Shown here: one piece after another, positions 1 through 9,107 of the stretch
Numbering within the stretch: position 1 is the stretch's first letter
Layout: each line of letters starts with the position of its first letter
NCBI GenBank assembly: GCA_034435955.1
Contig: DAOTWA010000062.1
Location: forward strand, 14,870-78,869
Length of the DNA stretch: 64,000 nucleotides
Direction: 5' to 3'
DNA from: DAOTWA01 sp034435955
GTDB lineage: Bacteria > Chloroflexota > Anaerolineae > Anaerolineales > Anaerolineaceae
The notes under the pieces: model-generated
The model's input: only the letters and a program-made list of their open reading frames with translations
What the model was told of the DNA's origin: nothing
The model's database searches: none
Program-made: the position numbers and the translations under genes

Positions 1-1
1 G

Positions 2-541
2 ATCGCTCAAGGCCGGCGTAAGGTGGGCATCATCAGCGGACCTAAACGTTGGTGGGAATCGCGCGAACGCGTGCGCGGCTGCCTGGATGCGCTACGGGCT
101 TCACGGCTCAGTGCGGATGAACGCCAGGTCGTCGAAGGCGATTGGTCGGCTGGGAGCGGGGAACGCGGTTTTCTACAGCTGCTCGCTCAGTTTCCCCAGG
201 TGGATGCAGTCTTTTCGTGCAACGATCAGATGGCTCTTGGGCTGCTGAAAACCGCTCACCGTCAGGGACTGCGCGTGCCGGAAGACCTGGCTGTCGTCGG
301 TTTTGACAATATCCCCGAATCGGCTTATTTCTCGCCCCCGTTGACGACCGTCGAACAGCACCTCGTGGACCTTGGCAGCGCTGCTGTACGCGAGCTGGAC
401 CGCATGATCAGGGCAGCCCAGGACAATGAAAATTACCAGCCCGAATGCATTGCCATCCAGCCGGAATTAGTAATCCGCGAGAGCTCAGTGTTTTCAAAAA
501 ATGGTAGTATAAATAACGGGGAATTTCTAGCCCAAATGTAA
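2..541 (+). CDS. LacI-family transcriptional regulator, C-terminal part (5' end outside window)
   Basis: The reading frame is open from base 2, so this is the effector-binding half of a regulator whose helix-turn-helix lies to the left of the window. About 179 residues are visible. They carry the hallmarks of the LacI/GalR periplasmic-binding-protein-like fold: FSCNDQMALGLL (where family members have the VFxxND.MAxG motif), then PEDLAVVGFDNIP and the PPLTTVEQ stretch near the C-terminus. Family members bind a sugar or related ligand and release an operator. Which operon it controls cannot be told; the gene immediately downstream is an M24-fold protein 30 bases away on the same strand, which could be co-transcribed. 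A complete second LacI-type gene lies at 59231-60241, with a different sequence. Confidence 0.9.
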   Translation: MAQGRRKVGIISGPKRWWESRERVRGCLDALRASRLSADERQVVEGDWSAGSGERGFLQLLAQFPQVDAVFSCNDQMALGLLKTAHRQGLRVPEDLAVVGFDNIPESAYFSPPLTTVEQHLVDLGSAAVRELDRMIRAAQDNENYQPECIAIQPELVIRESSVFSKNGSINNGEFLAQM

Positions 542-571
542 TTCACAATCCGGCTCTTAATCGAGGAACCG

Positions 572-1663
572 ATGGACGAATTGAACACCAAGCTCAACGC
601 CATTCAAGCTTTGTTGGAGCGGAACGGACTGAAGGCGCTTGTCCTGAACCGGGTAAGCAGTTTCGCCTGGGCTACTTGCGGTGCGGCGTCTTATGTCAAT
701 CTCGCCACGACCGATGGCGCCGCCTCTCTGGTGATTACGCCAACAGGCCGACATCTCGTCACGAATAATATCGAAGCCACCCGTCTCGAAGAAGAAGAAA
801 AGCTTAAACACGAAGGCTGGGAGTTTCACGTCACGCCCTGGTATAAGTCCCCGGACGTGATCAGGAGCCTGGTGGGAAAGCTCAAGTTGGGTGCCGATGG
901 AGCTTTCCCAGGAGCAAAGGACCTTTCCACAGAGATCGCCCACCTGCGCGTCAACCTTACGCCCGAGGAAGTGGTCCGCTTTCGCATGCTGGGACGTCTG
1001 TGCGCTTCAGCTATGGACAAAGCCATTCGCGCGGTGCGCCCTTACATGACTGAGCACGAGATTGCGGGTCTTCTCGCCGGGGAAGTCGAAAGCCTGGGCG
1101 TCCAGCCGATCGTGAATCTGGTCGCCACCGATGACCGTATTTATAAATATCGTCATCCGCTGCCCACCACCAAGAAGCTGGAACGCTATGCCATGCTGGT
1201 GCTGTGCGGGCGGAGGGCTGGTTTGGTCTGCTCGATAACCCGTCTGGTGCATTTTGGGCCCATCCCTGACGAGATCCGCAAGAAGGCCGAGGCGGTAGCC
1301 CGGGTGGATGCCGCGTTGCTGGCCGGGACGCGTCCCGAACGGGCGCTGGGGGAAATCTTGAAAGAAGCTATCGCCGTTTACGGAGTGGTGGGATATCCCA
1401 AGGAGTGGCAGCAACACCACCAGGGGGGAATAACCGGATATGAGCCCCGCGAGTACCTGGCTATGCCCGATTCTCCCGAACTGGTGGCTGCCAACCAGGC
1501 CTACGCCTGGAATCCTTCTATCGCAGGGACCAAATCTGAGGATACTATTCTGGTGGGCAGGGATGGCAATGAGGTGCTGACCGCGATCGATGGCTGGCCG
1601 ATGATTTCTGTAGACGTGAATGGCGTGCAATTCCAGCGCCCCGCCATTCTCGAGATAATCTGA
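572..1663 (+). CDS. M24-fold (creatinase/aminopeptidase P-like) protein, probably without metal-dependent peptidase activity
   Basis: 363 residues. The N-terminal half resembles the creatinase-like N domain and the C-terminal half the pita-bread M24 fold, with QHHQGG around residue 290 and a final SEDTILV that corresponds to the last glutamate ligand. Active M24 enzymes bind two metals through Asp, Asp, His, Glu, Glu. Here the segment that should hold both aspartates reads LCGRRAGLVCSITR (Cys at about residue 212, no Asp), and the segment for the first glutamate reads AWNPSIAG. So about three of five ligands are missing. It may be a non-peptidase member (an M24 fold used for binding or a different reaction) rather than an Xaa-Pro dipeptidase. 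Many database entries call such proteins M24 family metallopeptidase. ATG start with GAGG eight bases upstream. Confidence 0.8.
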   Translation: MDELNTKLNAIQALLERNGLKALVLNRVSSFAWATCGAASYVNLATTDGAASLVITPTGRHLVTNNIEATRLEEEEKLKHEGWEFHVTPWYKSPDVIRSLVGKLKLGADGAFPGAKDLSTEIAHLRVNLTPEEVVRFRMLGRLCASAMDKAIRAVRPYMTEHEIAGLLAGEVESLGVQPIVNLVATDDRIYKYRHPLPTTKKLERYAMLVLCGRRAGLVCSITRLVHFGPIPDEIRKKAEAVARVDAALLAGTRPERALGEILKEAIAVYGVVGYPKEWQQHHQGGITGYEPREYLAMPDSPELVAANQAYAWNPSIAGTKSEDTILVGRDGNEVLTAIDGWPMISVDVNGVQFQRPAILEII

Positions 1664-1688
1664 AAAGAGAATAGTAAAAGAGTTTAAC

Positions 1689-2669
1689 TCATAGCCTGCG
1701 CTGGACGATGTAATCGGCGAGCTCCTCGAGCGCGTCCCGCTCTGGAGCAGGCGGCATTTCTCTCAACGCCTCCAGCCCTTCCTGCACGAGTTGGAATGCT
1801 TCTTTATGCGCCAGGCCAATCGCGTCGCTGCGGCGGATCGCCTCCACGAGTCGATTCACACTGGCTCCATCCATCGTGCAATCCCCATCGATCAAGCGGT
1901 GTACATCTGAATCGTCCGGGTGGGTCTCCAGGTAGCACAGCGTTGGCAGGGTGATCAGCCCCTGACGCAGGTCGCTTCCGACCGGTTTGCCCACAGTGGC
2001 CTGCTCACCGGTGAAATCCAGGATGTCGTCTACGATTTGAAACGCCATGCCGATGTTGCGGCCGAATTTGCGCATTTGCGCAAGCGTATGTTCATCGGCT
2101 TCGCTGATGATCGCCGCCGAGGTCGTAGCAGTCTCGAAGAGTGAACCAGTTTTGGCGTAAATGCGGCGGTAATAGTCCTGGCGGTCGGGCTGGCAGCGCT
2201 GGCCGAAAAGCTGGGTGATCTCGCCATTAACGATGATTGCGAGCGTCTCGGAGAACAGCTTCATCACCTCGATCGATTCGGTTTGAGCGGCCAGGTGAGC
2301 TGCACGGGCGAACATGAAGTCGCCGGTCAACACGGTCGCCCCAGGCGACCATTGTGAATTCAATGTGGGAGTTCCACGACGCAGCAGCGCGCCGTCGATC
2401 AGATCGTCGTGGACGAGAGTAGCGGTGTGCAGCAGTTCGATCGCAGCCGACAGCAAGATTAGCCGGTCCAGGTCGCCGTTCAGCATCCCACCAGTAAGCA
2501 AAGTGAGCGCCGGACGGATGCGTTTTCCCCCGGCCGAAATCAGCAGTTCGAGCGCCGCACCAAGGTCGGTATCAAAACTGTCAGCCTGGGCGCGCATCAA
2601 CGCTTCGACCTTGTGAATGCTTTCCTGAACAGGTGCCAAGAATGTCGTTGCCAAAATTAAACTCCCCAC
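1689..2669 (-). CDS. Trans-polyprenyl diphosphate synthase (IspA/IspB/GGPP synthase family)
   Basis: 326 residues, the usual length. It condenses isopentenyl diphosphate with allylic diphosphates to make prenyl chains for quinones, carotenoids or lipid carriers. Both aspartate-rich metal motifs are present: HDDLIDGALLRRG (first, DDxxD) and FQIVDDILDFTG (second), as is the GKRIRP substrate-binding motif near residue 50. The start is a GTG that overlaps the last bases of the upstream tatD-like gene by 13 bases, so translation is probably coupled; a TTG six codons later is an alternative. Third gene of the minus-strand unit phosphohexomutase - TatD - prenyl synthase. The product chain length cannot be read safely from sequence alone. 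Confidence 0.9.
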   Translation of the reverse strand: MGSLILATTFLAPVQESIHKVEALMRAQADSFDTDLGAALELLISAGGKRIRPALTLLTGGMLNGDLDRLILLSAAIELLHTATLVHDDLIDGALLRRGTPTLNSQWSPGATVLTGDFMFARAAHLAAQTESIEVMKLFSETLAIIVNGEITQLFGQRCQPDRQDYYRRIYAKTGSLFETATTSAAIISEADEHTLAQMRKFGRNIGMAFQIVDDILDFTGEQATVGKPVGSDLRQGLITLPTLCYLETHPDDSDVHRLIDGDCTMDGASVNRLVEAIRRSDAIGLAHKEAFQLVQEGLEALREMPPAPERDALEELADYIVQRRL

Positions 2670-3454
2670 GCGAACAGCCCGGCCGCATTCTCCGTTGTGG
2701 TACGGGCAACCTCTGAAACTGGTAACTGCAGCAATTCAGCCACTTTTTGAGCTACATGAATGATAAAGGCTGGCTCATTGCGCCTGCCTCGGTGCGATTG
2801 AGGCGTCAGAAAAGGTGCATCCGTTTCCAGCAGGATGCGCTTGAGCGGCAATCCCGCAACCAGCGCCTGGCGTTCCACGGCGTTCGGATAGGTGACCGGA
2901 CCGCCTACACCGAGGAAGAAATTTCGCGCCAAAACGGCACGAGCGTCCTCCGGGGTGCCTTCGAACGCATGCAGGACGCCCGGCCTCCCCGTCAACGGTG
3001 AGCCTGCCTCCAGCAACCGTTTATACCACGATTCGAGGACTGCGATCATATCTACCATCGCCTGCCGGGTGTGCAGGATCACCGGCTTGCCTAATTCCAA
3101 TGCCAGCTCGAGCTGCTCCTCCAAAATACGCCGCTGGAGGCGCGCCGTATCCTGATTGTGATAGTAATCCAATCCGATCTCGCCAATAGCGACTACCTTC
3201 GGATGTTTGGCTAGGTCGCGCAGCTCGCTGAAGGTCTGTCTGCCCCAAGAATTGGCCTCACTTGGGTGTACACCCACGGCGGCGTATATCGACGGATGAT
3301 CCTCAGCAATTTTAACCGCCTCACGGCTAGAAGCAAGGTCGATGCCTGGATTGACCATGAGCTCGATGCCGTTGTCCAGCGCGCGCTGGATCACTTCAGT
3401 GCGATCGGCGTCGAAGGCGTGGAAATCGAGGTGGCAATGGGTATCCGCCAGCAC
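2657..3454 (-). CDS. TatD-family metal-dependent hydrolase (putative DNase)
   Basis: 265 residues, typical for TatD/YcfH. The amidohydrolase-type metal site is visible: DTHCHLDF at the N-terminus, GEIGLDYYHN near residue 95, ILHTRQA, and LLETDAPFLTPQ near residue 205. The family has 3'-5' exonuclease activity in well studied members and is implicated in DNA repair and tRNA processing. It lies 6 bases downstream of the phosphohexomutase gene and overlaps the prenyl synthase start, so the three are very likely one transcript. Its position gives no hint of a special function. Confidence 0.92.
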   Translation of the reverse strand: MLADTHCHLDFHAFDADRTEVIQRALDNGIELMVNPGIDLASSREAVKIAEDHPSIYAAVGVHPSEANSWGRQTFSELRDLAKHPKVVAIGEIGLDYYHNQDTARLQRRILEEQLELALELGKPVILHTRQAMVDMIAVLESWYKRLLEAGSPLTGRPGVLHAFEGTPEDARAVLARNFFLGVGGPVTYPNAVERQALVAGLPLKRILLETDAPFLTPQSHRGRRNEPAFIIHVAQKVAELLQLPVSEVARTTTENAAGLFAWGV

Positions 3455-3460
3455 AGAGGC

Positions 3461-4882
3461 TCATTTCAGGCCGACGATGCGCAGGCCGTCGTCCAGGATG
3501 GCCTGGACCTTATCCTGGTGGGTGGTTTCACAGTAGACGCGCACGATCGGCTCGGTCCCGGAAAAACGAATCAGCAGCCAGCCGCCGTCTTCGAGTAGGA
3601 ACTTGAAACCGTCCAGTGTGTTCAAATTGGTCACTTTTAATCCTCCCACCAGGCTCGGTTTCGCATCCAGAATCTTTTTTTCATAAACCGCCCGGTCCCC
3701 ATGGAAGGCCATATCGACCCGATTGTAGTAATGCGGGCCAACTTTGCTGAACAGAAGGTCAAGGAGTTGGGAGGGCTTGCGCTTCAGCCTGACGATCATG
3801 TCCAGCATATACAGGCCAGCGAGGATGCCGTCGCGTTCGGGCACGTTACCGCGGAAGGCGTAACCTCCCGATTCTTCGCCGCCGATCATTGCGTTGGTTT
3901 CCAGCATCTTGGGGGCTACGTATTTAAATCCCACCCCTGTCTCGTAGACCGGCACACCGTATATTTTGCCGAGCTTCTCCAGCATGCTGGTCGTGGAGAG
4001 GGTCTTGACGATTGGGCCGCGTTTACCGCGCACTTCGAGCAGGTAGAATGCCAGCAGCGCGTAAACCTGGAGCTGGTTTACAAAATTACCGTTCTCGTCG
4101 CCCACGCCGATACGGTCGGCGTCGCCGTCGGTCACGATCAATACGTCGGCGTTCTGTTCAACAGTCGTCCGCAGCCCCACATTGATGTTGGGCGGGATTG
4201 GTTCAGGGCGCAGCATTTCAGGGAAGATAGGGTTCCGTATGTTGTGGATCTCGGTCACGCTGGTGCGGCCTCCGGAAAGTAGACGGGTGAACCAGCCAGC
4301 GCCGTTGCCCCACATTGCGTCGACGACCACCCGCAGGCCAGCATCCTTTATCGGCTGCACGTCGATGAGGTCAGCCAGGTGTTTGATATAGTTAGGCGCC
4401 GGGTCGAATTTCACGCACGTTCCATTGGAAATCGCCTCATCGAGGCTTACTCGCCGAACACCCTCGATCGAAGGCGGGATGAGCGCTTCGATCTCCTTCA
4501 AACCATTCGGGTCGATTGCTCCGCCGTGCTCGTCGCGAACTTTAAAGCCGTTATCTGTGGGCGGATTGTGGGAGGCTGTGATGTTTACCGCGCCGGCAGC
4601 GCCTTTGTCCACCACTGAATAGGCAATCACCGGTGTGGGGGTGGCGCCATCGGTCAGATATACGCGCAGGCCGTTGGCAACCAGCACTTCGGCCGCCGCG
4701 GCGGCGAAATGCTCCGAGGCGAAGCGCTTATCGTAGCCCACCACCACCCATGCGTCTTTCTTTCCCTTTTTCAATAAAAATGAGGCAAAACCTTGGGCGC
4801 AGCGCCGCACATTATCGAAGGTATAATCTTCGGCGATGACCCCGCGCCAACCGTCTGTTCCAAACCGTATAATTGAAGACAT
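3461..4882 (-). CDS. Phosphoglucomutase/phosphomannomutase (alpha-D-phosphohexomutase)
   Basis: 473 residues. All four family signatures are present: RFGTDGWRG at the N-terminus, the phosphoserine loop TASHNPPTDNG, the metal loop TDGDADRIG, the sugar loop GGEESGG, and the phosphate-binding RFSGTEP near the C-terminus. It interconverts hexose 1- and 6-phosphates, feeding glycan and nucleotide-sugar synthesis. The start at 4882 is chosen because GGAGG lies six bases upstream and the sequence after it begins with the conserved MSSIIRFGTDGW; the frame remains open for ten more codons upstream. An extended -10 (TGATATAAT, minus strand, 4921-4929) provides a promoter. First gene of a three-gene unit. 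Specificity (glucose, mannose or glucosamine) is not decided. Confidence 0.93.
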   Translation of the reverse strand: MSSIIRFGTDGWRGVIAEDYTFDNVRRCAQGFASFLLKKGKKDAWVVVGYDKRFASEHFAAAAAEVLVANGLRVYLTDGATPTPVIAYSVVDKGAAGAVNITASHNPPTDNGFKVRDEHGGAIDPNGLKEIEALIPPSIEGVRRVSLDEAISNGTCVKFDPAPNYIKHLADLIDVQPIKDAGLRVVVDAMWGNGAGWFTRLLSGGRTSVTEIHNIRNPIFPEMLRPEPIPPNINVGLRTTVEQNADVLIVTDGDADRIGVGDENGNFVNQLQVYALLAFYLLEVRGKRGPIVKTLSTTSMLEKLGKIYGVPVYETGVGFKYVAPKMLETNAMIGGEESGGYAFRGNVPERDGILAGLYMLDMIVRLKRKPSQLLDLLFSKVGPHYYNRVDMAFHGDRAVYEKKILDAKPSLVGGLKVTNLNTLDGFKFLLEDGGWLLIRFSGTEPIVRVYCETTHQDKVQAILDDGLRIVGLK

Positions 4883-4920
4883 CCTGCCTCCGAAATGTGA
4901 GAATTCTAACAATAATAAAT

Positions 4921-4929
4921 ATTATATCA
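4921..4929 (-). promoter_or_regulatory. Extended -10 promoter element for the phosphohexomutase operon
   Basis: On the minus strand the sequence is TGATATAAT, a full TGN plus TATAAT extended -10, 38 bases before the ATG at 4882. No TTGACA-like -35 is visible at the right distance, which is normal for extended -10 promoters. A matching plus-strand element lies 42 bases away, giving a divergent pair. Confidence 0.55.
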
Positions 4930-4970
4930 GCGGACTCAATCCGGCGATAGAGAGAGGGTTATCATGGCCG

Positions 4971-4979
4971 TGCTATAAT
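4971..4979 (+). promoter_or_regulatory. Extended -10 promoter element for nifS-mnmA
   Basis: TGCTATAAT, an exact extended -10, about 130 bases before the nifS-like start at 5110. No clear -35. Transcription would begin near 4986. Confidence 0.55.
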
Positions 4980-5109
4980 CACAATGTTTACAGACTAAGT
5001 AGGATTTTACTGCGCCCGGCCGGGTTTGCTCAACCGAAATTGGAGAATTATTATCCGAATGTGTGGTCGGTGTCGAACCGGCGCAGGGATTAGCGAAAAC
5101 GGAGCCAGC

Positions 5110-6282
5110 ATGCAGCCAAGAAGAATTTATCTGGATTACGCTGCCACCACACCTGTGGATGCGCGGGTGGTCGAAGCCATGTTGCCTTTTTTTGGCGAGA
5201 CCTTTGGCAATCCCTCATCGATTCACTATTTTGGCCAGGAGGCCGAAGCGGCCCTGGAAAGCGCCCGGGAAACGGTCGCCGGTGCCTTGGCTTGCAAGCC
5301 TGAGGAGATCATCTTTACTTCGTGCGGCACGGAGAGCGATAACCTGGCTTTGCGCGGCGCGGCGCTGGCTGCTCGTCGCGAGCGCAGCGCAAACCACATT
5401 CTGATCTCGCCGGTCGAGCATCATGCAGTAAGCCATACGGCTCATCAGCTCGCTCACGAATTTGGTTTTGAGCTGGAGTTACTGCCGGTTGATCAATACG
5501 GATTGGTGGATCCGGACGAGGTAGCTGCGCGCATCCGGACAGATACGGCCGTCGTCTCGGTGATCTACGCCAACAATGAGATCGGCACGATCAATCCGAT
5601 CGCGGAAATCGGCGCGATCTGTCGTGAGCGCGGCGTGGCTTTCCATTCCGATGCCGTCCAAGCAGCCGCCCACCTGCCGATTGATGTGGGACGTGATAAT
5701 CTGGATCTTTTATCCATTGGCGCACATAAATTTTACGGGCCAAAAGGGGTCGGAGCGCTGTACGTGCGTACGGGCATCCGGCTGCTGCCTTCTCAGACGG
5801 GGGGCTCACAGGAGAGGGGTTTGCGCGCCGGTACGCAGAATGTCCCCTACATCGTAGGCATGGCCGAAGCGCTGCGTCTGACCCAGGAAGAGCGCGAGGT
5901 GCACACTTCCAATCTGCTTCCTTTGCGCGACCACATCATTGGGCGCATCTTGGAGGACGTTCCCTCAGCGCGCCTGACCGGTCACCCTAAAATGCGCCTA
6001 CCCAACCACGCCAGCTTTGTCTTTGAGGGCGTGGATGGCAACATGCTGCTCCAGCTCCTGGACAACGCCGGCTTTGCCTGCTCCTCCGGGTCGGCCTGCA
6101 AGACTGGCGATCCGGAGCCTTCGGACGTACTGCTGGCCCTAGGCTTACCGCGTTCCTGGGCATTGGGCTCACTGCGTGTGACCCTTGGTCGCGCCACTAC
6201 AACCGATGAGGTAAATCAATTCCTCGACGTGGTGGGTGACCTGGTCAATCGGGTGCGCGCGATGAAGAAGGTAACTCTGTGA
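5110..6282 (+). CDS. Cysteine desulfurase (NifS/IscS family)
   Basis: 390 residues. A PLP enzyme that takes sulfur from L-cysteine as an enzyme persulfide and passes it on. The PLP-binding lysine is in SIGAHKFYGPKG (Lys207) and the persulfide cysteine in CSSGSACKTG (Cys330, in the long active-site loop of the IscS type). YLDYAATTPV at the N-terminus is the family signature and fixes the start at the ATG with GGAG upstream; a longer open frame upstream has no family similarity. It is followed 13 bases later by mnmA, so the most direct role is to supply sulfur for tRNA 2-thiouridine. No iscU, iscA or iscR is nearby. Confidence 0.95.
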   Translation: MQPRRIYLDYAATTPVDARVVEAMLPFFGETFGNPSSIHYFGQEAEAALESARETVAGALACKPEEIIFTSCGTESDNLALRGAALAARRERSANHILISPVEHHAVSHTAHQLAHEFGFELELLPVDQYGLVDPDEVAARIRTDTAVVSVIYANNEIGTINPIAEIGAICRERGVAFHSDAVQAAAHLPIDVGRDNLDLLSIGAHKFYGPKGVGALYVRTGIRLLPSQTGGSQERGLRAGTQNVPYIVGMAEALRLTQEEREVHTSNLLPLRDHIIGRILEDVPSARLTGHPKMRLPNHASFVFEGVDGNMLLQLLDNAGFACSSGSACKTGDPEPSDVLLALGLPRSWALGSLRVTLGRATTTDEVNQFLDVVGDLVNRVRAMKKVTL

Positions 6283-6295
6283 TCTGGATGGGATC

Positions 6296-7381
6296 ATGAT
6301 GCAAGCGGACGGCCGCACTGTGGTGGTGGGCATGAGCGGCGGGGTGGATTCTTCGCTGGCCGCTGCTCTGCTCGTGCAGCGCGGTTACCGGGTAATCGGC
6401 ATGATGCTGCGGCTGTGGAGCGAGCCTGGCGAGGGGCAGTACAACCGCTGCTGCACCCCCGACGCGATGGCTCAGGCCCGGCGAGTGGCCAGCATGTTGG
6501 GCATCCCATTCTACGCCGTGGATGCCCGTGACGATTTTCACACCAATGTGGTGAAAACCTTCCTGGATGGGTACAGCAGAGGAATAACGCCCAATCCTTG
6601 CCTGGCGTGCAACCGCCGTATTCGCTGGGGGCTGTTGATGGATCGGGCGCGGCTTTTCGGCGCGGATTTACTTGCCACCGGCCATTACGCCCGTTTAGAG
6701 CGAACGCCGCAAGGGCGCATCCGCCTGCTGCGTGCACGGGATGAGTGGAAAGACCAATCTTATGTGTTGAGCGTGCTGAATCAGGAACAACTTGCCCATA
6801 CCCTCTTGCCGCTCGGTGATTTTACCAAGGCCGAGGTGCGCGGCATGGCGCGAGAAATGGGCCTCCCGGTTGCCGACCGCCCGGAGAGCCAGGATCTGTG
6901 TTTTCTGGGGCGCAGCGATTATCGTACTTTCTTATTACGTCATGCACCCGAGGTGCGCCAGCCCGGTCCCATCTTCGATGCGCGCGGAAATCTGCTTGGC
7001 GAGCACGACGGGTTGGCTTTTTACACCATTGGACAGCGCAAAGGGTTGAGAATCGCTGCTCCCCAGGCATTGTACGTATTGGAAAAAGATCTTGAGCGCA
7101 ATGCGCTGGTGGTAGGCACCCGCGGGGAATTGGGACGGAGTGAATTGATCGCCGATCAGGTAAATTGGATAGCCGGCGCTCCCCCTGTCGGGGTCTTCCG
7201 CGCGCAGGTCAAGATCCGCTACAAGGCAGACCTGGCCTGGGGAATGGTCACCCCTGAGGGGAGCGATGGTATGCGGATCGTTTTCGACCAGCCGCTGCGC
7301 GACGTAACGCCCGGCCAGGCGGCGGTTGTGTATGTAGGAGACGAATGCCTTGGCGGCGGCATCATTTCCACGTATGGATAG
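6296..7381 (+). CDS. mnmA: tRNA-specific 2-thiouridylase MnmA
   Basis: 361 residues, normal length. It adenylates and then thiolates U34 of Lys, Glu and Gln tRNAs. The ATP-pyrophosphatase P-loop is VVGMSGGVDSS near residue 12. The two catalytic cysteines are in NPCLACNRRI (about residue 102) and ESQDLCFLG (about residue 203). LLATGHYARL and the C-terminal beta-barrel with GQRKGL are also typical. The cysteine desulfurase directly upstream is the expected sulfur donor. Confidence 0.97.
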   Translation: MMQADGRTVVVGMSGGVDSSLAAALLVQRGYRVIGMMLRLWSEPGEGQYNRCCTPDAMAQARRVASMLGIPFYAVDARDDFHTNVVKTFLDGYSRGITPNPCLACNRRIRWGLLMDRARLFGADLLATGHYARLERTPQGRIRLLRARDEWKDQSYVLSVLNQEQLAHTLLPLGDFTKAEVRGMAREMGLPVADRPESQDLCFLGRSDYRTFLLRHAPEVRQPGPIFDARGNLLGEHDGLAFYTIGQRKGLRIAAPQALYVLEKDLERNALVVGTRGELGRSELIADQVNWIAGAPPVGVFRAQVKIRYKADLAWGMVTPEGSDGMRIVFDQPLRDVTPGQAAVVYVGDECLGGGIISTYG

Positions 7382-7390
7382 GGAGGGGCG

Positions 7391-7687
7391 ATGACCTTAC
7401 CGGCGTTTGTATTCGGCTTTTTGCTCTCCAGCCTCTACGGGGCAGCCTTCCACTTATGGAAGGGCGGCAGTTTGGCAAGACTCATATTTTATCTCGGCCT
7501 CAGTTGGGCTGGCTTTATCAGCGGACATCTGCTGGGCGGCTCGTTAGGCTGGACTTTTTTGAGCGTCGGCCCACTTAACGTCGGCCTGGCAACTGTGGGC
7601 AGCCTGATCTTTTTGGGGGTGGGTTATTGGCTGAGCCTGATTCAGGTACAACCGAAGCCGAAGCCGAAGCCCAGGCTGAGGCGTTGA
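7391..7687 (+). CDS. Small hydrophobic membrane protein of unknown function
   Basis: 98 residues with three predicted membrane segments (about residues 3-20, 30-52 and 57-85), rich in Gly, Leu and Phe, ending in a short basic Lys-Pro tail (QPKPKPKPRLRR) that probably lies in the cytoplasm. It begins 10 bases after the mnmA stop with GGGAGG upstream, so it is probably in the same transcript. I do not recognise the family. Nothing links it to thiolation beyond position. Confidence 0.7.
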   Translation: MTLPAFVFGFLLSSLYGAAFHLWKGGSLARLIFYLGLSWAGFISGHLLGGSLGWTFLSVGPLNVGLATVGSLIFLGVGYWLSLIQVQPKPKPKPRLRR

Positions 7688-7690
7688 GGA

Positions 7691-8926
7691 TTAATCTTCG
7701 CTGACTGCTGGCCGGGTTTGAAGAGAAGGACGAAGGGATAAACCCACCAGAACTTCGTAGACCAACAGCAGGATTAAACCGGCAAATATGAGGAAAGGAG
7801 CAATGACCTGCAGCCCGAATTTGCCTGCTAACAGGCCGGCAATCCCCGGCAGGCCGGCAATGCCGATGCTGCAGGCAGCCGTTTGCAAGCCGATCGCATT
7901 GGCGGCATGGCGTTGACCCGCATAGCGCGGCGTGATCGACATGGCCGTGGGGAAAATCGGCCCCTGAGAGAATCCAAGCAAGATCAACCCTACGAGGCCG
8001 ATCGCTGGGGCAGGGTTCCACCAGAAGAGCAGCGCTCCAGCCAGGCTGCCCAGGATTCCGGTGCGTATCATGCGCACCGCGCCAAAGCGGTCCACTACGG
8101 CCCCCAGCACGATGCGCCCGCTGGTGAAAGCTGCCCAAAATGCGCCCGCCCAAAAGCCGGCCGGCGCCTGGGCAAATCCCCGCCCAATAAATAATATGCT
8201 GTAGGTCCACTGCCCTGCAGCAGTCTCATACCCGGTGTACACAAAAAAGAGCAGCATTCCTAACCAGACGATCCCCAGCCGCAGTGTGGCTGTCAGGGGA
8301 ACGCGCGCGCTCTTCCCCGCTGTCGCTCCGGGCGCGCCCCTTTCACCCGGGTACGCCCAGCCGGATCGGGTCAACAGCACCCCGGCGGCCAGCGGTATCT
8401 GCAGCAGGCCTCCGACAGCATAAGCGATCTGCCAGCGGATTCCGGTCTGGAGCAGCAGGGTCAGTAACAACGGCCCGAGCGTGGCGCCCAGGCCGAAGCA
8501 GGCGTGCAGCCAGTTCATCAAACGCGCTGGATAACGCGCCGCAAAAAAAGCGTTCATGCTCGCGTCGATAATTCCCAGGCCAAATCCGGCGACAAATACC
8601 GCAAGGAGAAAGGCCGGCCAGGTTGGCGCCAGCGCCTGGGAAACCAGTCCGAGAGTGATGATCAGTGCAGCTCCGGCCAGCAAACGCCAAATGCCGATGC
8701 GAAAGATGAGCTGACCGTTCGAGACGCCTGCCAGGATGTACCCTGCCGTGGAAGCTGTCAGGATAAGCCCCATCCGATCGATCGGCACCCGGAAGGTATC
8801 CTGCATGGATGGCCATGCGGTACCCAGTAACCCGGTTGGCAGGCCGAGCAGCAGGAAGCTGGCGAAGGCCAATAACGTGACGGCCAGAGCGGGTTGAGCA
8901 GAACGAGGGGGTTCATCCAGAGCCAT
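7691..8926 (-). CDS. Major facilitator superfamily transporter
   Basis: 411 residues with about twelve hydrophobic segments in two halves. Each half has the expected pattern, with a long central loop around residue 200 (YPGERGAPGATAGKSARVP). The conserved MFS loop 2-3 motif is weak (SNGQLIFRIGIWRLL), so the subfamily is not certain; the overall look is of the FucP/YbjJ-like or sugar/drug permease types. It converges on the small membrane protein gene with only three bases between stops. The ATG at 8926 is preferred over a TTG one codon upstream. The substrate is unknown and no metabolic genes adjoin it. Confidence 0.88.
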   Translation of the reverse strand: MALDEPPRSAQPALAVTLLAFASFLLLGLPTGLLGTAWPSMQDTFRVPIDRMGLILTASTAGYILAGVSNGQLIFRIGIWRLLAGAALIITLGLVSQALAPTWPAFLLAVFVAGFGLGIIDASMNAFFAARYPARLMNWLHACFGLGATLGPLLLTLLLQTGIRWQIAYAVGGLLQIPLAAGVLLTRSGWAYPGERGAPGATAGKSARVPLTATLRLGIVWLGMLLFFVYTGYETAAGQWTYSILFIGRGFAQAPAGFWAGAFWAAFTSGRIVLGAVVDRFGAVRMIRTGILGSLAGALLFWWNPAPAIGLVGLILLGFSQGPIFPTAMSITPRYAGQRHAANAIGLQTAACSIGIAGLPGIAGLLAGKFGLQVIAPFLIFAGLILLLVYEVLVGLSLRPSLQTRPAVSED

Positions 8927-9107
8927 CAAAAAAATTCTCCGCGTTCATGAGTTATCCTGTGGTTGATCAAACAACTTCGCTGATCCACTGTCATATTTTT
9001 TTAATCTTCCTGCGCTACGTTTAGTATAATTCATAAATTCTGCCGCTCGTCCATCTGCGGGTATCTCCATGGGGCCTCAGAGGTACTATAATGATTGTGA
9101 ATGATGA

